Assembly: GCA_959604655.1 (NCBI GenBank)
Contig: CAUHCL010000017.1
Coordinates: forward strand, 1 to 27,624
From: an uncultured Alistipes sp.
Lineage (GTDB): Bacteria; Bacteroidota; Bacteroidia; Bacteroidales; Rikenellaceae
Direction: 5' to 3'
Length of the DNA: 27,624 nt
The position numbers and the translations under genes were made by a program. Every line of letters begins with the position of its first letter. The first letter of the stretch is position 1. The notes under the pieces are model-generated. The model made no database searches. It worked only from the letters and a program-made list of their open reading frames with translations, and was not told the origin of the DNA. Positions 16,990 through 23,215 of this stretch are shown here, in pieces.

Positions 16990-18054
16990 TTATTCCGTCA
17001 AATCAAGCCCGTCGAGCATGGCGCGGTAGATCTCGATCGCCTCGGCTATCTCGTCGGTGAGGATGTATTCGTCGGCCGTATGCGAACGCGCGCTGTCGCC
17101 CGGGCCGATCTTCAGCGTGGCGAACGGCATAACGGCCTGGTTCGACAGCGTGGGCGATCCGAACGGGCTGCGTCCCATAGCCGCGAGACGCTGCACGGCG
17201 GGGTGCGACACGGCGATGGACGATGAATTGAGGTGCGTCGAGCGCGGCACGACGTCGCACGATACGTGACGCCGTACCCGGTCGAGAATCTCGGCATTGG
17301 TGTAGCATTCGTTGACCCTTATGTCGACCGTGAAACGGCACTCGGCGGGGATCACGTTGTGCTGCGTGCCTGCCTGAACGCACGTGACGGTCATCTTCAC
17401 GGGGCCTAAGAGCGGCGATACGCGGTCGAAACGGTAGTCGCGGAACCATTCGATATCCGTCAGAGCCTTGTAAATCGCGTTGTCGCCCTCGTCGCGCGCG
17501 GCGTGTCCCGCACGGCCGTGCGCCGTACAGTCCAGCACTAACAGCCCTTTTTCCGCCACCGCGGGGCGCATTCCCGTAGGCTCGCCCACCACGGCGAAGT
17601 CGATGCGGCCCAGATCCTCCAGCACTGCGCGGACGCCTCCCGCACCCGTCACCTCCTCCTCGGCCGAGGCGAGGCAGAGCAGATTGTAGGGCTGCTCGGT
17701 CGCGGCGAGTTGCGTGAAGACCGTCATGAGCGATACCACGCTGCCGCCCGTGTCGTTGCTCCCCAGGCCGTAGAGGCGGCCGCCGTCCTCCGTGGGAGCG
17801 AACGGGTCGCGCGTCCACGAGGGGTTGGGCTTCACGGTGTCGATGTGCGCGTCGAGCAGCAGGGTAGGCTTGTGCGGGTTGTGCTCGGCGGCCTCGACCC
17901 ACACGTTGTTGCCCTTGCGGCGCGGCGCGAAGCCCCTCCGACGAAACTCCGCCTCGACGATATCGGCTGCGGCAGCTTCCTCGCGGCTCGGCGAGGGGGT
18001 GGCTATGAGCCGCTTCAGAAGATCGACGGCATCGGCATGGTTCATCGTCTGCAT
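16990..18054 (-). CDS. argE: M20-family N-acyl-L-ornithine deacylase (ArgE-type)
   Basis: This 354-residue di-zinc hydrolase should release ornithine from its N-acetyl or N-succinyl form. The M20 residues are present: His70 and Asp72 (LDAHIDTV), bridging Asp101 (GLGSNDTGG), the Glu cluster 132-134 (SAEEEVTG), Glu158 (VGEPTGM) and His325 (SARSHTADEY). The frame is open far upstream, but the ATG at 18052-18054 is chosen because it lies 8 nt after the argB stop and the upstream part overlaps argB out of frame. A second ATG at 18043-18045 is possible. By sequence alone it could be read as a DapE-like or LysK-like peptidase; the arg neighbours support ornithine deacylation. Whether the acyl group is acetyl or succinyl cannot be told here. 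Confidence 0.85.
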   Translation of the reverse strand: MQTMNHADAVDLLKRLIATPSPSREEAAAADIVEAEFRRRGFAPRRKGNNVWVEAAEHNPHKPTLLLDAHIDTVKPNPSWTRDPFAPTEDGGRLYGLGSNDTGGSVVSLMTVFTQLAATEQPYNLLCLASAEEEVTGAGGVRAVLEDLGRIDFAVVGEPTGMRPAVAEKGLLVLDCTAHGRAGHAARDEGDNAIYKALTDIEWFRDYRFDRVSPLLGPVKMTVTCVQAGTQHNVIPAECRFTVDIRVNECYTNAEILDRVRRHVSCDVVPRSTHLNSSSIAVSHPAVQRLAAMGRSPFGSPTLSNQAVMPFATLKIGPGDSARSHTADEYILTDEIAEAIEIYRAMLDGLDLTE

Positions 18055-18062
18055 GGCGTGCT

Positions 18063-18824
18063 CTATTTTACCACTATCGTGCCGCCCGTAAGATCGTTCG
18101 GCGAGGTGATTCGCACCGAACCTACGCCTGCTCCGATGGTTTTGTAGGCGTTGTCGATCTTGGGGATCATTCCCGAATGTATCCTGTTCTCGGCCTTGAG
18201 TGCGGCGTACGACGCGGGTGTTATGGTGGGGATGAGCGACGAATCGTCGTTCACGTCGAGCAGCACGCCCGCCTTGTCGAGCGTGAAGACCAGTTCCACG
18301 TCGTATTTCGAGGCCAGCCCCGTCGCCACGGCCGAAGCCACGCTGTCGGCGTTGGTGTTGAGCAGCTCGCCCGAACGCGAGCAGGTGATGGGCGATATGA
18401 CGGGCGTGGCGCCCGCATCGAGCAGCATCGACAGCGCATCGACGTTCACCGCATCGACGTCGCCCACGAAGCCCCAGTCGATCTCGCCCGCGGGGCGGCG
18501 GTGCGAGACCACCATGCCCATGTCGCAGCCCGAGAGGCCGCAGGCGTTCACTCCGCGCGCCTGCAATGCGGCCGTCACGCGTTTGTTGGCCAGGCCCGCG
18601 TAGGCCATGACGGCTATTTCGAGTGTCGCGGCGTCGGTTATGCGGCGTCCCTCGTGCATTCTCACCTCCACGCCTAACTTTTCGGCCAGACGCGAACCCA
18701 TCACGCCGCCGCCGTGCACCAGAACGAACGCCTCGCCGAGCGACGCCAGGGAGTCGCACAGCGAAGCGAGCACTTCTTCGTTTTCGATCAGCTTGCCGCC
18801 GATCTTTATCACTTTTATCTTCAT
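18063..18824 (-). CDS. argB: N-acetylglutamate kinase (may act on N-succinylglutamate)
   Basis: ArgB phosphorylates the gamma-carboxylate of N-acylglutamate. The 253-residue amino-acid-kinase fold shows VIKIGGKLIE (5-14), LVHGGGVMG near 54-62, the substrate loop EGRRITDAATLE, VGDVDAVN, and the nucleotide-site segment LNTNADSVAS. The length is close to E. coli ArgB (258). It lacks the N-terminal helix typical of arginine-feedback-inhibited hexameric kinases, so direct allosteric inhibition by arginine is less likely (inference). It lies 15 nt after argD and 8 nt before argE. Confidence 0.94.
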   Translation of the reverse strand: MKIKVIKIGGKLIENEEVLASLCDSLASLGEAFVLVHGGGVMGSRLAEKLGVEVRMHEGRRITDAATLEIAVMAYAGLANKRVTAALQARGVNACGLSGCDMGMVVSHRRPAGEIDWGFVGDVDAVNVDALSMLLDAGATPVISPITCSRSGELLNTNADSVASAVATGLASKYDVELVFTLDKAGVLLDVNDDSSLIPTITPASYAALKAENRIHSGMIPKIDNAYKTIGAGVGSVRITSPNDLTGGTIVVK

Positions 18825-18839
18825 CGGAGAAAAGGTTTT

Positions 18840-19976
18840 CTACATTCCCATCTCGGCCGCGGTGGCGCGGAACGCCTCGGCGAAGCGTTCGATCTCGCGG
18901 TCACCTATGATGAGGGGCGGCAGCAGGCGCAGGGTGTTCTTGCCGCTGTATCCCGTCATTATGTGGTGCTTGTGCATCAACACGTTGCGGAAATCGGCCT
19001 GCGGAACGGCCAAATCGACACCTATCATGAGACCGCGGCCGCGGATATCCTCCACACCGCTCGTGCCCCCTATGGCCGCCACGATCTTTTCGCCCGCCGT
19101 GCGCGCGTTCTCCACCAGATTCTCATCTTTCACCACGTCGGCCACGGCTATGGCTGCCGCGCAGGCCAGGTGGCTGCCGCCGAAGGTCGTGCCCAGCATG
19201 CCCTTTTTGGCGGGGATGGCGGGCGAGATCATTATGGCGCCCACGGGGAAGCCGTTGGCGATGCCCTTGGCGAGCGATACGATGTCGGCCCTGACACCCG
19301 ACCACTGGTGGGCGAAGAAGCGTCCGCTGCGGCCGTAGCCCGACTGCACCTCGTCGAGAATCATGATCGTGCCCGTGGCGTCGCACGCCTCGCGTACGGC
19401 GTGCAGGAACTCGTCCGACGCCACGCGGATGCCGTTCACGCCCTGTATGCCCTCGACGATTACCGCGGCGTATTCGCCCGTGCGAAGCTCGGCGCGCATG
19501 GCCTCGATGTCGTTGAGGGGGGTGAAGGTCACCTTGTCGGTGCGGTTCACGGGGGCCTGTATGGCGGGGTTGTCCGTCGCGGCCACCGCCATGCTCGTGC
19601 GGCCGTGGAAAGCTCCGCGCATGGCCAGCACGCGGCTGCGGCCCGTGGTGAACGACGCCAGCTTCAGGGCGTTCTCGTTGGCCTCGGCGCCGCTGTTGCA
19701 CAGAAACAGCTCGTAGTCGGGATAGCCCGCGAGATCGCCGAGCTTCTCGGCCAGTTCGCGTTGCAGATTGTTGACGACGGCGTTCGAATAGAATCCGATG
19801 CGTCCCAGCTGCTCGGTGATCTTGGCCACGTAGTGCGGATGGGTGTGGCCGATGGAGATGACGGCGTGACCGCCGTAGAAGTCGAGGTATTCCTCGCCGT
19901 TCTTGTCCCACAGATAGGCTCCGCAGGCCTTCACGGGCTCCATGTCGAGCAGGGAATATACTTGAAACAGATCCAT
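18840..19976 (-). CDS. argD: N-acylornithine aminotransferase (class III, PLP)
   Basis: ArgD transfers an amino group from glutamate to N-acylglutamate semialdehyde. This 378-residue protein is a class III aminotransferase. The PLP-phosphate loop is CNSGAEANENALKLA (93-107), followed by FHGRT, and the cofactor aspartate lies in ILDEVQSGYGRSG (Asp208). The Schiff-base lysine is Lys237 (VSLAKGIANGFP). The reading is ordinary through to the C-terminus. The gap from argC is long (148 nt) and is filled by repeat A, while the following argB is only 15 nt away. Acetyl versus succinyl preference cannot be decided by eye. Confidence 0.95.
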   Translation of the reverse strand: MDLFQVYSLLDMEPVKACGAYLWDKNGEEYLDFYGGHAVISIGHTHPHYVAKITEQLGRIGFYSNAVVNNLQRELAEKLGDLAGYPDYELFLCNSGAEANENALKLASFTTGRSRVLAMRGAFHGRTSMAVAATDNPAIQAPVNRTDKVTFTPLNDIEAMRAELRTGEYAAVIVEGIQGVNGIRVASDEFLHAVREACDATGTIMILDEVQSGYGRSGRFFAHQWSGVRADIVSLAKGIANGFPVGAIMISPAIPAKKGMLGTTFGGSHLACAAAIAVADVVKDENLVENARTAGEKIVAAIGGTSGVEDIRGRGLMIGVDLAVPQADFRNVLMHKHHIMTGYSGKNTLRLLPPLIIGDREIERFAEAFRATAAEMGM

Positions 19977-20015
19977 GGTTTTTTTCGAAATTTTTAGCGT
20001 TTTTGCGAAATCCGC

Positions 20016-20132
20016 TGTTCGCCGACAGCGGAGGAATGCACGAGCCTCGTGCGAGTTGCAGTCCGCCGCGCGGGGTGGCGGCGAACTGCCGACATCGCCG
20101 AGCGATGTCGATCTTATATGTATTCTAAAAAA
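20016..20132 (-). repeat. Structured intergenic repeat A, copy 2 (argC-argD spacer)
   Basis: This is the second copy of the element at 14537-14631. The long stem is GCAGTCCGCCGC (20058-20069) with GCGGCGAACTGC (20078-20089), again with one C-A mismatch. The 9-bp hairpin is CGACATCGC-cga-GCGATGTCG (20090-20110). Compared with copy 1 it has an extra small hairpin (GCACGA-gcc-TCGTGC, about 20038-20052) and a short AT insertion before TATTCT. As in copy 1, its edge coincides with the stop codon of the upstream minus-strand gene, here argC. Confidence 0.75.
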
Positions 20133-21087
20133 ATCCCGCCTTCAATCGCAGGCCCTCGCACTCGTCGAGCCCGAACATGAGGTTCATGTTCTGCACCGCC
20201 TGACCCGAGGCGCCCTTCAGCAGGTTGTCGATCACCGAGGTGACGAGCAGCTTGCGGCCCGACTTCTGTATCGACAGGAAGCAGTAGTTGGTGTTCACCA
20301 CCTGCTTCATGTATACTGGGGTGTCGCTCACGCACACGAAAGGATGGTCGGCGTAGAAGCTCTTGAAGATCTCCGTCACGCGGTCGGCGTCCTCGTCGAG
20401 ACGCATCACCACGTCGCTCATGATGCCGCGCGTGTGGCAGCCTCTAACGGGGACGAACGCTATGTCGGTCGCGGGCGAACCTCCCGCCGCGGCGACCGTC
20501 TCGCCTATCTCGCCCAGATGCTGGTGGGTGAATACCTTGTAGTTCGACAGATTGGCGCTGCGGTTGCTGAAATGGGTTTCGGGCGTGGGCTTCTGTCCCG
20601 CACCCGTCGATCCTGTGATACCCGTCACAGTCACTTCCTCGGGCAGGATGCCCGCCGCGGCCAGAGGTATCAGCGCCAGATTGATCGACGTGGCGAAGCA
20701 TCCCGGGTTGGCCACGCAGCGGCAGCCGCGGATCCGTTCGCGGTTGAGCTCGGGTGCGCCGTATACGAATTCGCCCGCATCGGCCTTCAGACGGAAATCG
20801 TTGCTCAGGTCGATGATCTTCACATCGGCGGGCACGGGGTTCTCGGCCAGGAACTTGGCCGAATTGCCGTGACCCATGCAGATGAAGAGTATGTCGATAT
20901 CCGTGAAGTCGATGTCGCCGAATACGAGCGGCGACCACAGCAGGTCGGTGTGCACCGCACCCACGGGTTTGCCCTTTTGCGATTCGCTCTGTATGTATTT
21001 CAACTCGGCGTGAGGGTGGTTCACCAGCAGGCGGATAAGCTCGCCTGCCGTGTATCCCGCGCCTCCCGCTATTCCGATTCGTATCAT
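20125..21087 (-). CDS. argC: N-acetyl-gamma-glutamyl-phosphate reductase
   Basis: ArgC reduces N-acylglutamyl phosphate to the semialdehyde with NADPH. The 320-residue protein has the Rossmann glycine loop IGIAGGAGYTAGELIRL (4-20) and the catalytic cysteine Cys130 in CVANPGCFATS. The substrate loop ITGSTGAGQKPT follows, with VRGCHTRGI around His218. The ATG at 21085-21087 is chosen because the glycine loop must be at the N-terminus and it lies 20 nt after the argG stop. The longer open frame upstream overlaps argG out of frame and is not coding. It ends in AGFF immediately before repeat A. Confidence 0.96.
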   Translation of the reverse strand: MIRIGIAGGAGYTAGELIRLLVNHPHAELKYIQSESQKGKPVGAVHTDLLWSPLVFGDIDFTDIDILFICMGHGNSAKFLAENPVPADVKIIDLSNDFRLKADAGEFVYGAPELNRERIRGCRCVANPGCFATSINLALIPLAAAGILPEEVTVTGITGSTGAGQKPTPETHFSNRSANLSNYKVFTHQHLGEIGETVAAAGGSPATDIAFVPVRGCHTRGIMSDVVMRLDEDADRVTEIFKSFYADHPFVCVSDTPVYMKQVVNTNYCFLSIQKSGRKLLVTSVIDNLLKGASGQAVQNMNLMFGLDECEGLRLKAGFF

Positions 21088-21107
21088 GCGATTCCTTTTT
21101 TCGGGGG

Positions 21108-22295
21108 TTATTCCTCCTCGTTCACCGCGTGGTAGATCTTCAGCGGCATCGAGAGTATCTTGGTGAAGCCCTTCACGTCGTCGGCCGTCCAGGCCTTGTT
21201 TTCCTCGCCGTACTCGGCGAACTTGGCGTTCATAAGGTCGTGTTCGGACTCGATGCCCACCAGCGAGAAGGTGTAGGGACGCAGGGTGATGAACACCTTG
21301 CCCGTGACGTTGCGCTGGCTGCTGTCGAGGAAATTCTCGATGTCGCGCATGACGGGCTCGGAGTACATGGCCTCGTGCATGAACATGCCGTACCACGTGC
21401 CCAGCTGATCCTTCCAGTACTGCTGCCACTTGGTGAGGGTGTGTTTCTCCAGAAGCTCGTGCGCCTTGATGATGAGCATGGGCGCGGCAGCCTCGAAGCC
21501 CACGCGGCCCTTGATGCCCACGATGGTGTCGCCTACATGGGTGTCGCGGCCGATGGCCCATGCGGCGCCTATGGCCTCCAGCTTGTTAATGGCCTTCACG
21601 CCCTTCACCGCCTCGCCGTTGACGGCCACCACTTCGCCCTTGTCGAACTCGATCTCCAGCGACTCGGTGCCCTCCTTGGCGAGCTGCGACGGGTAGGCCT
21701 CGTCGGGCAGGTTCGTGGCCGAGCAAAGGGTCTCCTTGCCGCCGACCGACGTTCCCCAAACGCCTTTGTTTATAGAGTACTGCATCTTGGTGAAGTCGGC
21801 CTCGAAGCCGTTCTCCTTGAGGTAGTTGATCTCGTACTCGCGCGAAAGTTTCATGTCGCGGGTGGGGGTGATGATCTCCATCTGCGGCGCGAACACCTCG
21901 AATGTGAGGTCGAAACGCACCTGGTCGTTGCCCGCGCCCGTCGAGCCGTGCGCTATGGCGTCGGCACCGATGCTCTTGGCGTAGTTGACGATCGCCAGAG
22001 CCTGAAAAGTACGCTCCGAGCTGACCGAAATAGGGTAGGTCTTGTTGCGCAGCACATTGCCGAAGACCATGTATTTTATGCACTTCGAGTAGTAGTCGCC
22101 CGTCACGTCGAGATTCACGTGCGACTTGGCGCCCAACGCGTAGGCGCGTTTCTCGACAGCTGCCAGTTCCTCGGCCGAAAAGCCTCCCGTATCGGCCAGA
22201 GCCGTATGAACCTCGTAACCCAGATCCTTGCTGAGGTACTTCACGCAGAACGAGGTGTCGAGACCTCCGCTGTACGCCAAAACAACTTTTTTCAT
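21108..22295 (-). CDS. argG: Argininosuccinate synthase
   Basis: ArgG joins citrulline and aspartate with ATP to make argininosuccinate. The 395-residue protein begins with the PP-loop AYSGGLDTS (7-15) and has the second signature GSTGAGNDQVRF near residues 117-128. The length fits the family. It is preceded by a 139-nt structured spacer after the GNAT gene and followed by argC after 20 nt. No TAnnTTTG core is visible directly upstream, so transcription most likely comes from the promoter in front of the GNAT gene. Confidence 0.97.
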   Translation of the reverse strand: MKKVVLAYSGGLDTSFCVKYLSKDLGYEVHTALADTGGFSAEELAAVEKRAYALGAKSHVNLDVTGDYYSKCIKYMVFGNVLRNKTYPISVSSERTFQALAIVNYAKSIGADAIAHGSTGAGNDQVRFDLTFEVFAPQMEIITPTRDMKLSREYEINYLKENGFEADFTKMQYSINKGVWGTSVGGKETLCSATNLPDEAYPSQLAKEGTESLEIEFDKGEVVAVNGEAVKGVKAINKLEAIGAAWAIGRDTHVGDTIVGIKGRVGFEAAAPMLIIKAHELLEKHTLTKWQQYWKDQLGTWYGMFMHEAMYSEPVMRDIENFLDSSQRNVTGKVFITLRPYTFSLVGIESEHDLMNAKFAEYGEENKAWTADDVKGFTKILSMPLKIYHAVNEEE

Positions 22296-22330
22296 GATAT
22301 TTCGTGTTTTTATGTTTCCGTTTCATGTAT

Positions 22331-22427
22331 CGCCTCGGGCACAGCCTGCGAAGCACGCGACCGAGCGTCAGCGAGCAGCGGGCCTTCGCGGGGCGAGGCT
22401 GCGGCCCGCGCGACTCTGACGAGTCGC
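22331..22427. repeat. Structured GC-rich spacer between the GNAT gene and argG
   Basis: Eight nucleotides after the GNAT stop codon (minus strand) lies a 7-bp hairpin GCGACTC-4 nt-GAGTCGC (22410-22427). Next to it a second stem pairs GCGGGCC (22378-22384) with GGCCCGC (22403-22409). The rest is highly GC-rich with near repeats of GAGCG. Traces of repeat-B words (GCGAAG, CGCGACC) occur, but the match is weak. Confidence 0.55.
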
Positions 22428-22434
22428 AAAATCT

Positions 22435-23049
22435 TTATTTCCCGAAAATCCGGCTCCACCACGAACCCTTCTTCGCGGCGGCACGTTCGGCCTCCTGCTC
22501 GGCGGCCTTGCGCTTGGCGACCTTCTCGGGGTCGTAGATCATGCCCGTGCAGAGGCACTTGGTCATGTTGGTGCGTTGCAGCACGTCGTAGTTGACGCAC
22601 GAGCGGCATCCCGCCCAGAACTCCTCGTCGTCGGTGAGCTTGGCGAAGGTGACGGGCTCGTATCCCAGCGAGGTGTTGATGCGCATCACGGCCTCGCCCG
22701 TGGTGAGTCCGAAGATCTTCGCATTTGGGAAGCGCTTGCGCGAGAGCTCGAACGCCGCCTGCTTGATGCGCTTCGCGACGCCCATGCCGCGGTACTGCGG
22801 GCGTACGATGAGGCCCGAGTTGGCCACGAACTCGTCGTGTCCCCACGACTCTATGTAGCAGAATCCCACGAATTCCTCGCGGTTGACGGCTATGATTGCC
22901 TTACCCGAATTTATTTTGTCGGCGATATATTCGTCGGTACGGCGGGCGATGCCCGTTCCACGGCTTTTGGCAGCCTCGTCGATCGAGTCGTTGATCTGCG
23001 TCACATAACGCAGATGCTCCTTCGAAGCGACCATCACATCGATTTTCAT
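22435..23049 (-). CDS. GNAT acyltransferase, probable N-acylglutamate synthase of arginine synthesis
   Basis: This 204-residue protein has a GNAT fold with the acyl-CoA pyrophosphate loop VRPQYRGMGVAKRI (82-95). Its place directly before argG matches a Bacteroides gene that, as I recall from fitness-based annotation work in B. thetaiotaomicron, supplies the missing first step of arginine synthesis. The likely reaction is acylation of glutamate (acetyl or succinyl). It is unrelated to classical ArgA, which carries an amino-acid-kinase domain. Unusual features are a Cys quartet after the GNAT core (Cys148, Cys151, Cys165, Cys167), which could bind metal, and a C-terminal tail of a long charged helix (about 175-195) ending in KKGSWWSRIFGK, possibly membrane-associating. 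The upstream side has the strongest candidate regulatory region in the window. Confidence 0.75.
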   Translation of the reverse strand: MKIDVMVASKEHLRYVTQINDSIDEAAKSRGTGIARRTDEYIADKINSGKAIIAVNREEFVGFCYIESWGHDEFVANSGLIVRPQYRGMGVAKRIKQAAFELSRKRFPNAKIFGLTTGEAVMRINTSLGYEPVTFAKLTDDEEFWAGCRSCVNYDVLQRTNMTKCLCTGMIYDPEKVAKRKAAEQEAERAAAKKGSWWSRIFGK

Positions 23050-23094
23050 TGCTTATTCAAATGAATTAAAATGATACGTATTCTTTAGTGGGTG

Positions 23095-23126
23095 CAAAGA
23101 TTGCATATAAATACGCAAAATGCAAA
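23095..23126 (-). promoter_or_regulatory. Promoter of the GNAT-arg operon
   Basis: Read on the minus strand, TTTG (23123-23126) is followed after 20 nt by AATCTTTG (23095-23102). This matches the Bacteroidetes -33/-7 arrangement with one mismatch in TAnnTTTG. The predicted start leaves a leader of about 40 nt. It is the only good promoter match within the arg part of the cluster. Confidence 0.5.
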
Positions 23127-23135
23127 TATTTATTC
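23101..23135. promoter_or_regulatory. Candidate arginine operator boxes over the GNAT-arg promoter
   Basis: TGCATATAAATACGCA (23102-23117) is a 16-bp palindrome with one mismatched pair, lying between the -33 and -7 elements. TGCAAATATTTATTC (23121-23135) is a looser copy covering the -33 element. Their AT-rich centre with TGC/GCA flanks recalls ArgR boxes. No argR gene is in the window, so this is inference from location and pattern. Confidence 0.4.
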
Positions 23136-23156
23136 CTCTATATTTGGTTGATGTAA

Positions 23157-23195
23157 ATAAATATCCGCATATTTGCATAATATGCGGATATTTAT
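23157..23195. promoter_or_regulatory. Perfect 16-bp inverted repeat between carB and the GNAT gene
   Basis: ATAAATATCCGCATAT (23157-23172) and ATATGCGGATATTTAT (23180-23195) are exact reverse complements around a 7-nt spacer TTGCATA. It lies 21 nt past the carB stop on the minus strand. It could end the carAB transcript, although no T run follows. Alternatively it could be an operator, since its arms share ATAAATAT and GCATA words with the boxes at 23101-23135. Confidence 0.6.
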
Positions 23196-23215
23196 GCGGA
23201 AATATTCCGTTCGCG

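Noticed and set aside
18055..18759. N-terminal extension of the argE frame by 235 codons, suggesting a fusion
   Set aside because: It overlaps argB in another frame, has no domain resemblance, and the M20 fold starts properly at 18054.
21088..21561. N-terminal extension of the argC frame
   Set aside because: It overlaps argG out of frame, and the NADP-binding glycine loop must begin near the true N-terminus at 21087.
23157..23195. The 16-bp inverted repeat as a phase-variable invertible promoter
   Set aside because: Only a 7-nt spacer lies between the arms, too short to hold an invertible promoter, and no recombinase gene is nearby.
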